Shown here one piece after another: positions 9,014 through 17,914 of a stretch of DNA of 64,000 nt (positions are counted from its first letter, which is position 1; every line of letters starts with the position of its first letter). The position numbers and the translations under genes were made by a program. Location: positions 1,432,001-1,496,000 of the forward strand of contig NZ_CP077097.1 in NCBI RefSeq assembly GCF_014269225.2. Reading direction: 5' to 3'. This DNA comes from Pseudomonas anuradhapurensis. GTDB taxonomy: Bacteria; Pseudomonadota; Gammaproteobacteria; Pseudomonadales; Pseudomonadaceae. Below the pieces are notes generated by a model. The model saw only the letters and a program-made list of their open reading frames with translations, was not told the DNA's origin and ran no database searches.

Positions 9014-9268
9014 TCAGCGATCCGGCAACGTGATGTTCAGTTCCAGAATCGAGCAGCTGCCCTGGTTTTCCAGTTCGATATGCACGTCATCGTTGCCGAT
9101 GTTCACATACTTGCGGATCACTTCCAGCAGTTCCTTTTGCAGCGCTGGCAGGTAGTCCGGCTCGCTGCGTTGGCCGCGCTCGTGCGCCACGATGATCTGT
9201 AGACGCTCTTTCGCTACCGACGCGCTGGTCTGTTTCTGTCTGCCACGAAAGAAGTCAAAAAGGTTCAT
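9014..9268 (-). CDS. minE: Cell division topological specificity factor MinE
   Basis: 84 aa, normal length. The N-terminal membrane/MinD-contact helix ([10 protein letters not shown]...[16 protein letters not shown]) is followed by the beta-rich dimer domain ([26 protein letters not shown]). MinE stimulates MinD ATPase at the membrane and drives the pole-to-pole oscillation that keeps MinCD away from midcell. It starts 3 bases after the minD stop and is the last gene of the min cluster. Confidence 0.97.
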   Translation of the reverse strand: MNLFDFFRGRQKQTSASVAKERLQIIVAHERGQRSEPDYLPALQKELLEVIRKYVNIGNDDVHIELENQGSCSILELNITLPDR

Positions 9269-9271
9269 GGT

Positions 9272-10084
9272 TTACTTGCCTCCAAACAGGCGCGCGAAGA
9301 ATCCTTGCTTCGGCACTTCGATGAACCGCAGGGGCTTCTCTTTGCCCAGCAGACGGTCGACGGTATCGCTATAGGCCTGGCCGGCATCGCTCTGGTCGTC
9401 GAGGATGACCGGGATACCCTGGTTGGAAGCCTTCAGCACGGCCTGGGATTCCGGGATCACGCCCTTGAGCTTGATCGCCAGGATCTCTTCGACGTCGGCG
9501 ATGCTCAACATTTCGCCCTTTTCCACGCGCTCCGGGTGGTAGCGGGTGATCAGCAGGTGTTCCTTGATCGGCTCTTCGCCGTTCTCGGAGCGGCGCGACT
9601 TGCTCGACAGGATGCCCAGCATGCGGTCGGAGTCACGTACCGAGGAAACCTCGGGGTTGGTCACCACGATGGCTTCGTCGGCGAAGTACATGGCCAGGTG
9701 CGCACCTTTCTCGATGCCGGCTGGCGAATCGCAGATGACGAACTCGAAGTCTTTCTTCAGCTCCATCAGCACCTTTTCCACGCCTTCCTGGGTCAGCGCG
9801 TCCTTGTCACGGGTCTGGCTGGCCGCCAGCACGTACAGGTTCTCCAGGCGCTTGTCCTTGATCAGGGCCTGTTGCAGGTTGGCTTCGCCGTTGACCACGT
9901 TGACGAAGTCGTACACCACGCGGCGTTCGCAGCCCATGATCAGGTCGAGGTTACGCAGGCCTACGTCGAAGTCGACGATGACAGTCTTGTGGCCACGCAG
10001 TGCGAGGCCGGTACCAATGGCGGCGCTGGTGGTGGTCTTGCCCACACCCCCCTTGCCGGAAGTAACCACGAGAATCTTGGCCAA
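9272..10084 (-). CDS. minD: Septum site-determining ATPase MinD
   Basis: 270 aa. Deviant Walker A SGKGGVGKTTT (signature Lys11, P-loop Lys16), switch region CDSPAGIE and a C-terminal amphipathic membrane-targeting helix (KQGFFARLFGGK) are all present. ATP-bound MinD dimerises on the inner membrane and recruits MinC to block FtsZ assembly near the poles. It lies directly upstream of minE and 100 bases downstream of minC. Confidence 0.97.
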   Translation of the reverse strand: MAKILVVTSGKGGVGKTTTSAAIGTGLALRGHKTVIVDFDVGLRNLDLIMGCERRVVYDFVNVVNGEANLQQALIKDKRLENLYVLAASQTRDKDALTQEGVEKVLMELKKDFEFVICDSPAGIEKGAHLAMYFADEAIVVTNPEVSSVRDSDRMLGILSSKSRRSENGEEPIKEHLLITRYHPERVEKGEMLSIADVEEILAIKLKGVIPESQAVLKASNQGIPVILDDQSDAGQAYSDTVDRLLGKEKPLRFIEVPKQGFFARLFGGK

Positions 10085-10184
10085 GGTGTTTCACCCCTAA
10101 AATAATCGGGACGCAAGTCCCTGCAAAAATACAAATAATTGGCAACGACAAAAAAGTTGCACTAAAAATGCTGGCAAGTATCCG

Positions 10185-10943
10185 TTAAAGACGGGTGATG
10201 TTCAACACGTCGCCAGACAGGCTGACTTGCACCCCGGTGCCCCACAGCGGGTCGCGGCGCAGGTCTTCGCAAACCTTGTACTGGCCGGCGATGGAGACCA
10301 TTTCGGCGGTCATCTGCTGGCAGAAGATACGCGCCTTGGTATTGCCCTTGATGCCGGCCAGGGCGCGGCCGCGCATGGCGCCGTACACATGGATATTGCC
10401 ATCGGCCAGAAGTTCCGCCCCCGGGCTGACCGAGGCAGTCACCACCAGGTCGCCGCCCTGGGCGTAGATCTGCTGGCCGCCACGCACCGGCGCGGTGATG
10501 ATGCGGGTCGGGCGCACCTCGGGCTCGAGGATCGGCGGCGGCACCGGGGCCGGCTCGGGCTTCTTCACCTCGGGCTCGGGCTCCAGCGGCCGTTCGCGGG
10601 CACCGGACGGCGGCAGCACCGGCAGGTCGATGGCAATGGCGGCGGCAATGTCCTCGATACGGTTGGCGCGGATGGCCAGGGTGCGCAGGCCGTGGTGGCG
10701 GCAGATCCGCATCAAGCCAGGCAGGTCGATTGCGCCCACGTCGGCCGGCAGCTTGTCCAGCGCCAGCACCAGCGGCGTGTTGCTGAAGAAGTTCGGTGCC
10801 TGGGCGACTTTGGCCGCCAGCTGGCGGTCAAGGGCCTCAAGGTCATTGCGCGCCAGTTCCAGTACGGTAATGGCAAGCATGCTGCCCTTGAGCTGGAACA
10901 CGGAGGCGGAGTCGGGTGTGTGGTTTGGGCTCATGGTCTGCAT
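10185..10943 (-). CDS. minC: Septum site-determining inhibitor MinC
   Basis: 252 aa. The N-terminal FtsZ-antagonist domain ([23 protein letters not shown]) is followed by a Pro/Glu-rich linker near residues 120-145. The C-terminal beta-helix domain binds MinD and dimerises ([34 protein letters not shown]). Starts at 10943 and 10934 are both possible, with no strong ribosome site deciding. It begins the minC-minD-minE leftward cluster and is divergent from lpxL across 111 bases. Confidence 0.96.
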   Translation of the reverse strand: MQTMSPNHTPDSASVFQLKGSMLAITVLELARNDLEALDRQLAAKVAQAPNFFSNTPLVLALDKLPADVGAIDLPGLMRICRHHGLRTLAIRANRIEDIAAAIAIDLPVLPPSGARERPLEPEPEVKKPEPAPVPPPILEPEVRPTRIITAPVRGGQQIYAQGGDLVVTASVSPGAELLADGNIHVYGAMRGRALAGIKGNTKARIFCQQMTAEMVSIAGQYKVCEDLRRDPLWGTGVQVSLSGDVLNITRL

Positions 10944-11054
10944 AGACGGCTTGTTGCGAAAAAAGTGCCCTGACTTATAACGATAAGACCGGTTGCCCGC
11001 AACATGCGCTGATCCGTTGTAGAATGCGCGGCCTTTGTCTTTCCGGAAGCTTCA

Positions 11055-11990
11055 ATGGAACGTCCGCGTTTTCGTCCCTATTTCCTTCACCCTCGTTTCT
11101 GGGGCCTGTGGCTGGGCCTGGGCCTGCTGTGGCTGGTGGTCCAGCTGCCGTACCGGGTGCTGTTGAAGGTCGGTGCCGCGCTGGGGGCGGTGATGTACCG
11201 CTTTGCCGGTGAGCGGCGGCGCATTGCCGCGCGCAACCTGGAGCTGTGTTTCCCGGAGCTGTCGGTCGACGAGCGGCAGCGTCTGCTCAAGGCCAATTTC
11301 GCTTCTACCGGCATCGCCTTCTTCGAAATGGCCATGAGCTGGTGGTGGCCCAAGGCACGCCTGGCGCGCCTGGCGCATGTCGAGGGGCTGGAGCACCTGC
11401 AGGCCGCCCAGCAGGCGGGGCAGGGCGCGATCCTGATGGCGGTGCACTTCACCACCCTGGAAATCGGCGCCGCGCTGCTCGGCCAGCAGCACACCATCGA
11501 CGGCATGTACCGCGAGCATGGCAACCCGTTGTTCGATTTCATCCAGCGCAGCGGCCGCGAGCGGCATAACCTCGACTCGCTGGCAGTGGAGCGCGAGGAT
11601 GTGCGCGGCATGCTCAAGCTGCTGCGTTCGGGCCGGGCGATCTGGTACGCACCGGACCAGGACTACGGTGCCAAGCAGAGCATCTTCGTACCGTTGTTCG
11701 GCATCCCGGCAGCGACGGTGACCGCCACCACCAAGTTCGCCCGCCTGGGCAAGGCGCAGGTGATTCCGTTCACCCAGAAGCGCCTGGAGGATGGCAGCGG
11801 CTATCGTCTGGTGATACACCCGCCGCTGGCCGACTTCCCCGGCGAAAGCGAGGAGGCCGACTGCCTGCGCATCAACCAGTGGGTCGAGCGCGTGTTGCGT
11901 GAATGCCCCGAGCAGTACCTGTGGGCGCACCGGCGCTTCAAGTCGCGGCCCGAAGGGGCACCGCGGCTGTATGACAAGAAAAACCGCTGA
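11055..11990 (+). CDS. lpxL: Lipid A acyltransferase (LpxL/HtrB family)
   Basis: 311 aa. The HX4E catalytic motif of the LPLAT family is HFTTLE (His131, Glu136). A single hydrophobic anchor occupies residues about 15-32. Later YAPDQDYG and FVPLFG segments are typical of HtrB. The enzyme transfers a secondary acyl chain to Kdo2-lipid IVA at the inner membrane. A TAGAAT -10-like box at 11020-11025 precedes the gene. The min genes lie divergently upstream, as I recall for P. putida. Confidence 0.92.
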   Translation: MERPRFRPYFLHPRFWGLWLGLGLLWLVVQLPYRVLLKVGAALGAVMYRFAGERRRIAARNLELCFPELSVDERQRLLKANFASTGIAFFEMAMSWWWPKARLARLAHVEGLEHLQAAQQAGQGAILMAVHFTTLEIGAALLGQQHTIDGMYREHGNPLFDFIQRSGRERHNLDSLAVEREDVRGMLKLLRSGRAIWYAPDQDYGAKQSIFVPLFGIPAATVTATTKFARLGKAQVIPFTQKRLEDGSGYRLVIHPPLADFPGESEEADCLRINQWVERVLRECPEQYLWAHRRFKSRPEGAPRLYDKKNR

Positions 11991-12005
11991 GCCTGCTTTG
12001 CCTGT

Positions 12006-12106
12006 GCCGGCCTATTCGCGGGTAAACCCGCTCCCACAGGTTCTGCACAGGCCTTGAAAGCTGTGCAATACCTGTGGGAGCGGGTTTACCCGCGAATAGG
12101 CCGGCA
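12006..12106. repeat. REP pair, inverted
   Basis: GCCGGCCTATTCGCGGGTAA... (12006-12040) and its complement (12071-12106), each with the GCGGGTAAACCCGC core, between lpxL and the patatin gene. Confidence 0.92.
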
Positions 12107-12138
12107 CTGACAGCACATCAACTCCAGGAAGGACTCGT

Positions 12139-13287
12139 ATGGCCCCACCCCCGGTAACCGGTCTTATCCTTTCTGGCGGCGGCGCCCGTGCCGCCTACCA
12201 GGTCGGCGTGCTGGCCGGCATCGCCGAGCTGTTGCCTGCCGGCGCACATAACCCGTTCCCGGTCATCGTCGGCACCTCTGCCGGCGCCATCAACGCGGTG
12301 ACCCTGGCCAGTGGCGCGACGCACTTCCATGACACGGTGCAAAAGCTCACGGCGTTCTGGCAGAACTTCCGCAGCCACCTGGTCATCCGCAGCGACTGGC
12401 CTGGCGTGGTCCGCCAGGCCAGTCGCTTCGTTGCCCACAACCTGCTGGGCCTGGGCCGCCCGGGGCCGGTGGCGTTGCTCGACAGCAGCCCACTGCGCAA
12501 CCTTCTGCAGTCGCACCTGAACCTGGACGGGATCGCGCATTCCCTGGCTGCCGAACAATTGCGGGCCGTCGCGGTGACCGCATTCGGCTATGAGTCCGGC
12601 CAGGCAGTGACTTTCTACCAGGGCCGCGGCACCATCGAAGCCTGGTTGCGCCACCGCCGCATTGGCATGCCGGCGCCTTTGACCATCGACCACCTGTTGG
12701 CCAGCGCGGCCATCCCGTTGCTGTTCGCTCCGGTACAGCTCGGCGATGAGTATTACGGTGATGGCGCAGTACGCCAGTCGGCGCCGATCAGCCCGGCCCT
12801 GCACCTGGGCGCCAGCCGCGTTCTGGTGGTCGGGGTCAGCGGCAACCCGCAGCGGCCAGCGCCGCCCTTGCCGGCCCAGCGCATATTCAGCGGGCAGCAG
12901 CCGAGCCTGGCGCAGATTGGTGGGCACATGCTCAACAGTACGTTCATCGACAGCCTGGAAGACGACATCGAACTGCTGCAGCGCCTCAACCACCTCAGCC
13001 GCCTGTTGCCGGCGCACCTCGATGCCCGGCGCCTGGGGCTGGCACCCATCGACGTGCTGGTGGTGGCGCCCAGCCAACCGCTGGACGAGATCGCCGCACG
13101 CCACCGGCGCGAGCTGCCGGCGGCGTTGCGCGTGTTCCTGCGCGGGCCGGGGGCGACCCGGACCAGCGGCGCGGGGGTGTTGAGTTACCTGCTGTTCGAG
13201 GCCAGCTATTGCAGCGAGCTGATCGAACTGGGGCGCAGGGATGCCTTGGCCAAGAAGCGGGAGTTGTGCCAGTTCCTCGGTATCTGA
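12139..13287 (+). CDS. Patatin-like phospholipase family protein
   Basis: 382 aa. The oxyanion-hole loop LSGGGARAAYQVG (12-23), nucleophile elbow GTSAG (Ser47) and the dyad aspartate in YGDGAVRQ (Asp208) are all intact, so it should be a working lipid acyl hydrolase. No signal peptide or membrane helix is seen, indicating a cytosolic or membrane-associated enzyme rather than a secreted one. GAAGGA lies a few bases before ATG 12139. It is convergent with mlaA, another envelope-lipid gene. Confidence 0.88.
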   Translation: MAPPPVTGLILSGGGARAAYQVGVLAGIAELLPAGAHNPFPVIVGTSAGAINAVTLASGATHFHDTVQKLTAFWQNFRSHLVIRSDWPGVVRQASRFVAHNLLGLGRPGPVALLDSSPLRNLLQSHLNLDGIAHSLAAEQLRAVAVTAFGYESGQAVTFYQGRGTIEAWLRHRRIGMPAPLTIDHLLASAAIPLLFAPVQLGDEYYGDGAVRQSAPISPALHLGASRVLVVGVSGNPQRPAPPLPAQRIFSGQQPSLAQIGGHMLNSTFIDSLEDDIELLQRLNHLSRLLPAHLDARRLGLAPIDVLVVAPSQPLDEIAARHRRELPAALRVFLRGPGATRTSGAGVLSYLLFEASYCSELIELGRRDALAKKRELCQFLGI

Positions 13288-13302
13288 TGCTGCCTGTTCA
13301 GG

Positions 13303-13330
13303 CCCTGTCGCCGGCAAGCTGGCGACAGGG
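13303..13330. terminator. Hairpin between convergent genes
   Basis: 10-bp perfect stem CCCTGTCGCC/GGCGACAGGG with an 8-base loop, between the patatin and mlaA stop codons. There is no U tract on either strand, so it may protect 3' ends rather than terminate on its own. Confidence 0.5.
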
Positions 13331-13342
13331 GCGAGAGCGCTG

Positions 13343-14167
13343 TTATTCGGCTATCTGCAGCTTGCGCGCCTGGGTATACACATAGCGCACCTTTTCATAC
13401 TCGAACGGCGAGTTGAGCTGGCCGTAGCGGAAGTTGGTGGTATAGCGCTTGTCCACCACGCGCAGGGCAAAGATTTCCGGGTGGTCACTGCTGGCTTCGG
13501 CCACGTTCAGGTAGTTGATCGCCTGCTCGCCGGCATAGTCCACCACCAGCCCGGTGGTGTCGCGCAGGTTCGACGGCCCCAACACCGGCAGCATCAGGTA
13601 CGGGCCGTCCGGCACGCCGTAGAAGCCCAGGGTCTGGCCAAAGTCCTCGCTCTGGCGCGGCAGGCCCATCTTGGTCGCCGGGTCCCACAGCCCACCGACG
13701 CCGATGATGGTGTTGAACATCAGCCGTGCAGTGATCTCCGCCGAACGCTTGGCCTTGAGCTGCAACACGCTGTTGAACAGGTTCGGCACATCGCCCAGGT
13801 TATTGAAGAAGTTGCTCACGCCGGTCCGCACGAAGCGCGGCGTGACGTATTGGTAACCGCTGACCAGTGGCAGCAGGACCCATTGGTCGAGGCGGTAGTT
13901 GAAGTGATAGATGCGCCGGTTGATCGACTCCAGCGGGTCGTACACGTTCAGCGCTTCCAGGGTGGAGCGCTCGAATTCTCGCTGGTCCAGCCCCGGGTTG
14001 AATTTCAGTTCGCGCAGCGGGTCGGTAAAACCATCGGCTTCCGGCGCCAGCGGCGCGGCGGTCACCTGCGGGTCGGCCTCGATCACGCTGGCCCGCGGGG
14101 CGGTCTCGGCAGCCAGGGCATGGCCGGCGGCTAACAGGGCAGTGGCGAGGAGGAGTTTGTTAACCAC
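13343..14167 (-). CDS. mlaA: MlaA/VacJ family outer-membrane lipid-asymmetry protein
   Basis: 274 aa from GTG 14167, chosen because CTGGAG lies 7 bases upstream. The frame extends further but only into the coding sequence of the preceding gene. Family hallmarks are YDPLESINRRIYHFN, FVRTGVSNFFNNLGDV, GGLWDPATKMGL and PLLGPS-like PVLGPSNLRD. MlaA removes misplaced phospholipid from the outer leaflet with porins and passes it to MlaC. The N-terminus has a signal peptide ending HALA-AE but no lipobox cysteine, unlike the E. coli lipoprotein. It overlaps the upstream hydrolase gene by 8 bases. Confidence 0.9.
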   Translation of the reverse strand: MVNKLLLATALLAAGHALAAETAPRASVIEADPQVTAAPLAPEADGFTDPLRELKFNPGLDQREFERSTLEALNVYDPLESINRRIYHFNYRLDQWVLLPLVSGYQYVTPRFVRTGVSNFFNNLGDVPNLFNSVLQLKAKRSAEITARLMFNTIIGVGGLWDPATKMGLPRQSEDFGQTLGFYGVPDGPYLMLPVLGPSNLRDTTGLVVDYAGEQAINYLNVAEASSDHPEIFALRVVDKRYTTNFRYGQLNSPFEYEKVRYVYTQARKLQIAE

Positions 14168-15458
14168 GGAAGAACTCCAGCATGGCGTCACTGTTGACGC
14201 GGTAATTGAGGTTGCCGCAATGGCCGCCGTGCGGGTAAAGGGTCAGGCGGTCGCCGAACACCTTGCGCAGGAAACCGATGTCGCCCGGGCCGAGGATGAC
14301 ATCGTCGGCGTTGTGCATCACGGCGATCTTGTCGCTGCTGCGCAGGTAGTCTTCCAGGGCATACAGGCTGACCTGGTTGACCAGCTGCAGGATGCTGTTG
14401 CCGTCGGTGCGGGCGCGCCACATGGGGATCACCTGCTCGGTCATGTAGCAGTCGAAGTCGCACTGCAACGCGCGCTTGAAGAACGGCGTGAGGCTGCTGC
14501 CCTCGGTAATCGGGAACTTCGGCGGAATGATCAGGCCGCGGCGGTTGATCAGGTCGGAGGTGAAGGCGATGTCGGCTGCGGAGAAGCGGAACGACGTGCC
14601 GATCAGCATGGCCATCTGTTCGTTGGACAGGTGCTGGCGCGACTGCTGGAAGTCGTACAGCAGGGCTTCATTGAGGTCGATGTAGCCTTTTTCCTGGAAG
14701 TAGCGGGTCAGCTTGGCCAGCATCAACTCGTAGAAGGTGGTGCTGCGGTCGATGCCCTTGACCTGGGTTTGCACCAGTTTGTCGAGGTTGTTGATCGAGG
14801 TGTACAGGTTGACCGGTGGGTTCAGCAGCAGCACGCGCTTGAAATTGAAGCTGCGGCGGGTTTCATCCAGGTGGCTGACAAAGGCGGCATCCAGTGCCCC
14901 CAGGCTGTAGCCGGTGAGATAGAACTCGCTGACCGGCAGGCGCGGGTGCTGGGCACGCACGGCCTGCATCACCCGGTACATGTCTTCGGCGTCTTCCTGG
15001 CTGACGCCAGGGGTGGCGAAGCGTGAAGCGGCGCTCATGAAGTCGTAACTGGTGGGTGAGGACAGTTGCACCACGTGGAAGCCGGCCTGGTAGAACAGCT
15101 TCTTCAGGTATTCGTTGATGCTGCTGGTGTAGGGCGCGCCAGTGCCGGCAATGATGAAGATCAGCGGTGCTTCACGGTCCTGGCGGGCCAGGCGGTACTT
15201 GAGCTTCTTCACCGCCCAGAAGTTGTCGGGCAGGCTGAACTCGCGGTCCGGGCGCAGGTTGAGGCTGTAGTCGGACTGGCTGATTTCGTCGTCGCCAGGC
15301 AGGCTGGGGCGCTGGTCCGGCGGCGTGGTGGCGATGGTCGCCTCGAACGGGTTGGTCAAGGGGTAGCCATAGCTCGCGGCGTCGATATCCCGCGCCGAAG
15401 CGGCCACAGCCAGGAGCAGGCCGCCAAGCAAGGCAGCGAGGCGCAAAGATCGAAGCAT
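14160..15458 (-). CDS. Secreted alpha/beta serine hydrolase
   Basis: 432 aa from ATG 15458, which has GGGGG at a good distance. The signal peptide MLRSLRLAALLGGLLLAVAASA is followed by an alpha/beta-hydrolase body. FIIAGTGAPY provides the oxyanion region, GYSLG holds nucleophile Ser185, ADDVILGPGDIGFL the acid, and HGGHCGN near residue 412 the histidine. Location should be periplasm or outer membrane. Its stop codon overlaps the mlaA start, so the two are translationally coupled, suggesting a role in envelope lipid or ester metabolism. The natural substrate is unknown. Confidence 0.8.
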   Translation of the reverse strand: MLRSLRLAALLGGLLLAVAASARDIDAASYGYPLTNPFEATIATTPPDQRPSLPGDDEISQSDYSLNLRPDREFSLPDNFWAVKKLKYRLARQDREAPLIFIIAGTGAPYTSSINEYLKKLFYQAGFHVVQLSSPTSYDFMSAASRFATPGVSQEDAEDMYRVMQAVRAQHPRLPVSEFYLTGYSLGALDAAFVSHLDETRRSFNFKRVLLLNPPVNLYTSINNLDKLVQTQVKGIDRSTTFYELMLAKLTRYFQEKGYIDLNEALLYDFQQSRQHLSNEQMAMLIGTSFRFSAADIAFTSDLINRRGLIIPPKFPITEGSSLTPFFKRALQCDFDCYMTEQVIPMWRARTDGNSILQLVNQVSLYALEDYLRSSDKIAVMHNADDVILGPGDIGFLRKVFGDRLTLYPHGGHCGNLNYRVNSDAMLEFFRG

Positions 15459-15648
15459 GTAATCCCCCAAAAGAACGCAAGGTCGAGCAGTGTGCAGGCT
15501 AGGACCACAGCGGGCCGGGCAAAGTTGCCAGGCGTGGTGGCCTTTTGTGTGCTTGTTATCTGCAACATAGCTGCAGGGTTGTGATTTTGCCTTACAACAA
15601 GCCATAAGCGATCATGGATGCTTTCGATTACCGCTATTGGAGAACTGG

Positions 15649-16026
15649 ATGTCTCGGTCGCTGCCGCTTGCGCTGCTTGTGCTGTTTCTGGGGCTTTGGC
15701 TTGCTGCCAGTTATGGCGTGCGCTATGGGCTGATGGAGGATGGCCAGTGGGTGGGGTTGTGCACGGCGCCGGCGGCTTACTGGCAATGTGAGGTGCGGTC
15801 GTTGCTGGGGTTGGGCATCCATCATCAGGTGCTGGCCTGGGGCGGGCTCGGGCTGGCGCTGCTGGCGCAGGTAGTTGGCGGCCGCGGCGGCTGGTGGCTG
15901 GCGCTGGTGGCGCTGGTGTTCGCAGTGCCGGCACTGGTGCTGTATACCGCCAGCATTGCCGTGTTCGCGCTGGTGCTGGCGGGGCTGCGCTTGGTGCGAG
16001 ACGCTGGGGCCACGCCGTCCCTGTAG
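15649..16026 (+). CDS. Small inner-membrane protein
   Basis: 125 aa from ATG 15649 with TTGGAG six bases before; an earlier TTG in frame would only add MENW. Three to four hydrophobic helices (residues about 5-24, 60-80, 85-118) and a short periplasmic loop with two cysteines (LCTAPAAYWQCEVR) are visible. The family is not recognised. It lies divergently from the hydrolase-mlaA pair, and its stop overlaps a REP element, so its 3' end may have been shaped by the repeat. Confidence 0.6.
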   Translation: MSRSLPLALLVLFLGLWLAASYGVRYGLMEDGQWVGLCTAPAAYWQCEVRSLLGLGIHHQVLAWGGLGLALLAQVVGGRGGWWLALVALVFAVPALVLYTASIAVFALVLAGLRLVRDAGATPSL

Positions 16027-16135
16027 GAGCGGCCTTGTGTCGCGATGGGCTGCGCAGCAGCCCCGGCAATCTTGAGTCGTAGTCGAGATCCCGGGGGCCG
16101 CTTTGCGGCCCATCGCGACACAAGGCCGCTCCTAC
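16021..16135. repeat. REP-like pair, second family
   Basis: CTGTAGGAGCGGCCTTGTGT (16021 onward) with its mirror at 16091-16135. The outer arms flank a 26-base spacer. It lies between convergent genes. Confidence 0.88.
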
Positions 16136-16149
16136 GGCGATAGTTGTTT

Positions 16150-17718
16150 TCAGGCCTTGCGCGTAATCCGCAAGCTGCGCCACAACGCCGCCGTCATCAG
16201 CACACTGACCAGCGCCCACAGCCAGGCCTGCTGGTTCTCCAGCCCTTCCACGAACAACTGCGGCGCCACCCCGGCACCCACGATGAACGCCAGCAACGCC
16301 ACTTCCGCCCGCCGCGCCGCTACCGGCCACAGCGCAAACACCAGCGCCGGCAAGGCCAGCGCTGCGCTGGGGAAGCTGCGATAGCGTGGGTCGAATACCA
16401 TTGCCAGCATGCTCACCGCCGCGGCAAAGCCCGCCGCCAGCAGCAGCCAGCCCGCGCGTGCCTGCAGCCAGGCGAACAGCCGCTCGCGCCAGCCGGCGCG
16501 CCGTGCCAGGGCCAGCACGGCATGGGCCAGCACCAGCAGGTTCAGCCCCGCCAGCAACAGCGCCCACAGCCATTCCCCGGCAAACCGCGCATGGGTGCGC
16601 ATCAACTCGCCCCACAGCCCCAGGCAACCTGCGCCAAACGCCGCCAGCAGCGGTAGCAGCAGGGCGGTTGCCGGTGTAGCAGGGCGCCCGGCAAACACCA
16701 GCATGGCCGCCGCCAGCAGCGCACTGGCCAGCAACCACTGCGGCCAGTGCGGCAAGTTGCTCACTGGCCCTTCGAGTACGCCCTTGTCCTGCCGGTCGGC
16801 ATCGTAAAGCCCCCAGTAACCGCCGACCGCCCCTTCGTTGGCGCGCTTCCATGGCTGGTCGAACGCCTCGATCAGGTTGTAGTGCCAGCCGTTGCTTTCC
16901 GCCATGGCGACGAAGCCGCGGATGAAGCGCGCCTCGTTGACCCGGCTCGGTACCGCGGTGTCGCGCTGGCGGCCTTCGCTGGGCCAGCCGGTTTCGCCGA
17001 TCAATATGTCCTTGGGCGCGAAGCGCGTGCCGAATACCCGGCGCACATCGGCGACGTGGGCCAAGGCTTGATCGATGCCACGCGGGTCATCCTCCCAGTA
17101 CGGCAGCAGGTGGATGGTGAGGAAGTCCACTGCCGGCGCCACTTGCGGGTGCTGCAGCCAGAACTCCCACACATCGGCGTAGGTCACCGGCACCTTTACC
17201 TGGCTTTTCACCCGGGCGATCAGCGTGGCCAGTTGTGTACCGGTGACTTCCTTGCGCAGCAGCGTCTCGTTGCCGACGATCACCGCGCTGACCACGTCGG
17301 GGTTGGCGTTGGCGGCGGCGATCAGCAGCTCGATTTCCTTCTCGGTGTCGGCCGCGTGGGCGTTGACCCAGGCGCCGAGCATCACCTTCAGCCCATGTTT
17401 GCGGGCCAGCGCCGGAATTGCCTCAAGGCCGCTCATCGAATAGGTGCGGATGCACTGAAAACGCTCGGCGAGCAATGCCAGGTCGGCGTCCATGCGTGCC
17501 GGGCGCAGGCGGAACGGCCGGTCGTAGGGCGACTGGTCCTTGTCGAACGGTGTGTACGAGGCGCATTGCAGCTTGTGCGTCGGGCTGGCGGCATCGGGCA
17601 GCTGCACCGGCTTGCCGAGCCCGTACCAGAGCCCTCCCAGGCCCAGCAGGGCAAGCACGCAGGCAAACAGGTACAACGGCAACAGCAGGCGGGCAGAGCG
17701 GGGCATCGGGCGGTCCAT
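16150..17718 (-). CDS. GH17 family membrane glucan hydrolase/transferase
   Basis: 522 aa if started at ATG 17718. An N-terminal signal anchor (LLLPLYLFACVLALLGLGG) precedes a glycoside hydrolase 17 barrel. VGNETLLRKE holds the acid/base Glu and GETGWPSEG the nucleophile Glu. From about residue 330 there are roughly eight transmembrane helices. This barrel-plus-membrane architecture is that of Pseudomonas proteins annotated as beta-1,6/beta-1,3-glucan synthase or glucosyltransferase linked to cyclic or periplasmic glucans. The start is uncertain (17790, 17718 or 17706) because no strong ribosome site is present. Confidence 0.82.
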   Translation of the reverse strand: MDRPMPRSARLLLPLYLFACVLALLGLGGLWYGLGKPVQLPDAASPTHKLQCASYTPFDKDQSPYDRPFRLRPARMDADLALLAERFQCIRTYSMSGLEAIPALARKHGLKVMLGAWVNAHAADTEKEIELLIAAANANPDVVSAVIVGNETLLRKEVTGTQLATLIARVKSQVKVPVTYADVWEFWLQHPQVAPAVDFLTIHLLPYWEDDPRGIDQALAHVADVRRVFGTRFAPKDILIGETGWPSEGRQRDTAVPSRVNEARFIRGFVAMAESNGWHYNLIEAFDQPWKRANEGAVGGYWGLYDADRQDKGVLEGPVSNLPHWPQWLLASALLAAAMLVFAGRPATPATALLLPLLAAFGAGCLGLWGELMRTHARFAGEWLWALLLAGLNLLVLAHAVLALARRAGWRERLFAWLQARAGWLLLAAGFAAAVSMLAMVFDPRYRSFPSAALALPALVFALWPVAARRAEVALLAFIVGAGVAPQLFVEGLENQQAWLWALVSVLMTAALWRSLRITRKA

Positions 17719-17914
17719 CGTCAGGTGCAAAAGGCTAGATAGTAGCCTGACGCCAAACCTTTGGCATGCAAGGATCGCGCAGGTCGGCACTGGCGGATGG
17801 CGCTAATGGCATAGTGCTGTCGCATATGGGCGGGTACAGGTCGCACGTGGAGCAGGTCGCCCGGTGTGGCAGGAAGATGATGCAATCTCCTAGACCTGAC
17901 GAGGGGATGCTTTG

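Noticed and set aside
12118..13317. 399-codon minus-strand frame over the patatin gene
   Set aside because: The plus-strand frame has all patatin catalytic motifs; the antisense product is Gln/Arg/Ala-rich noise.
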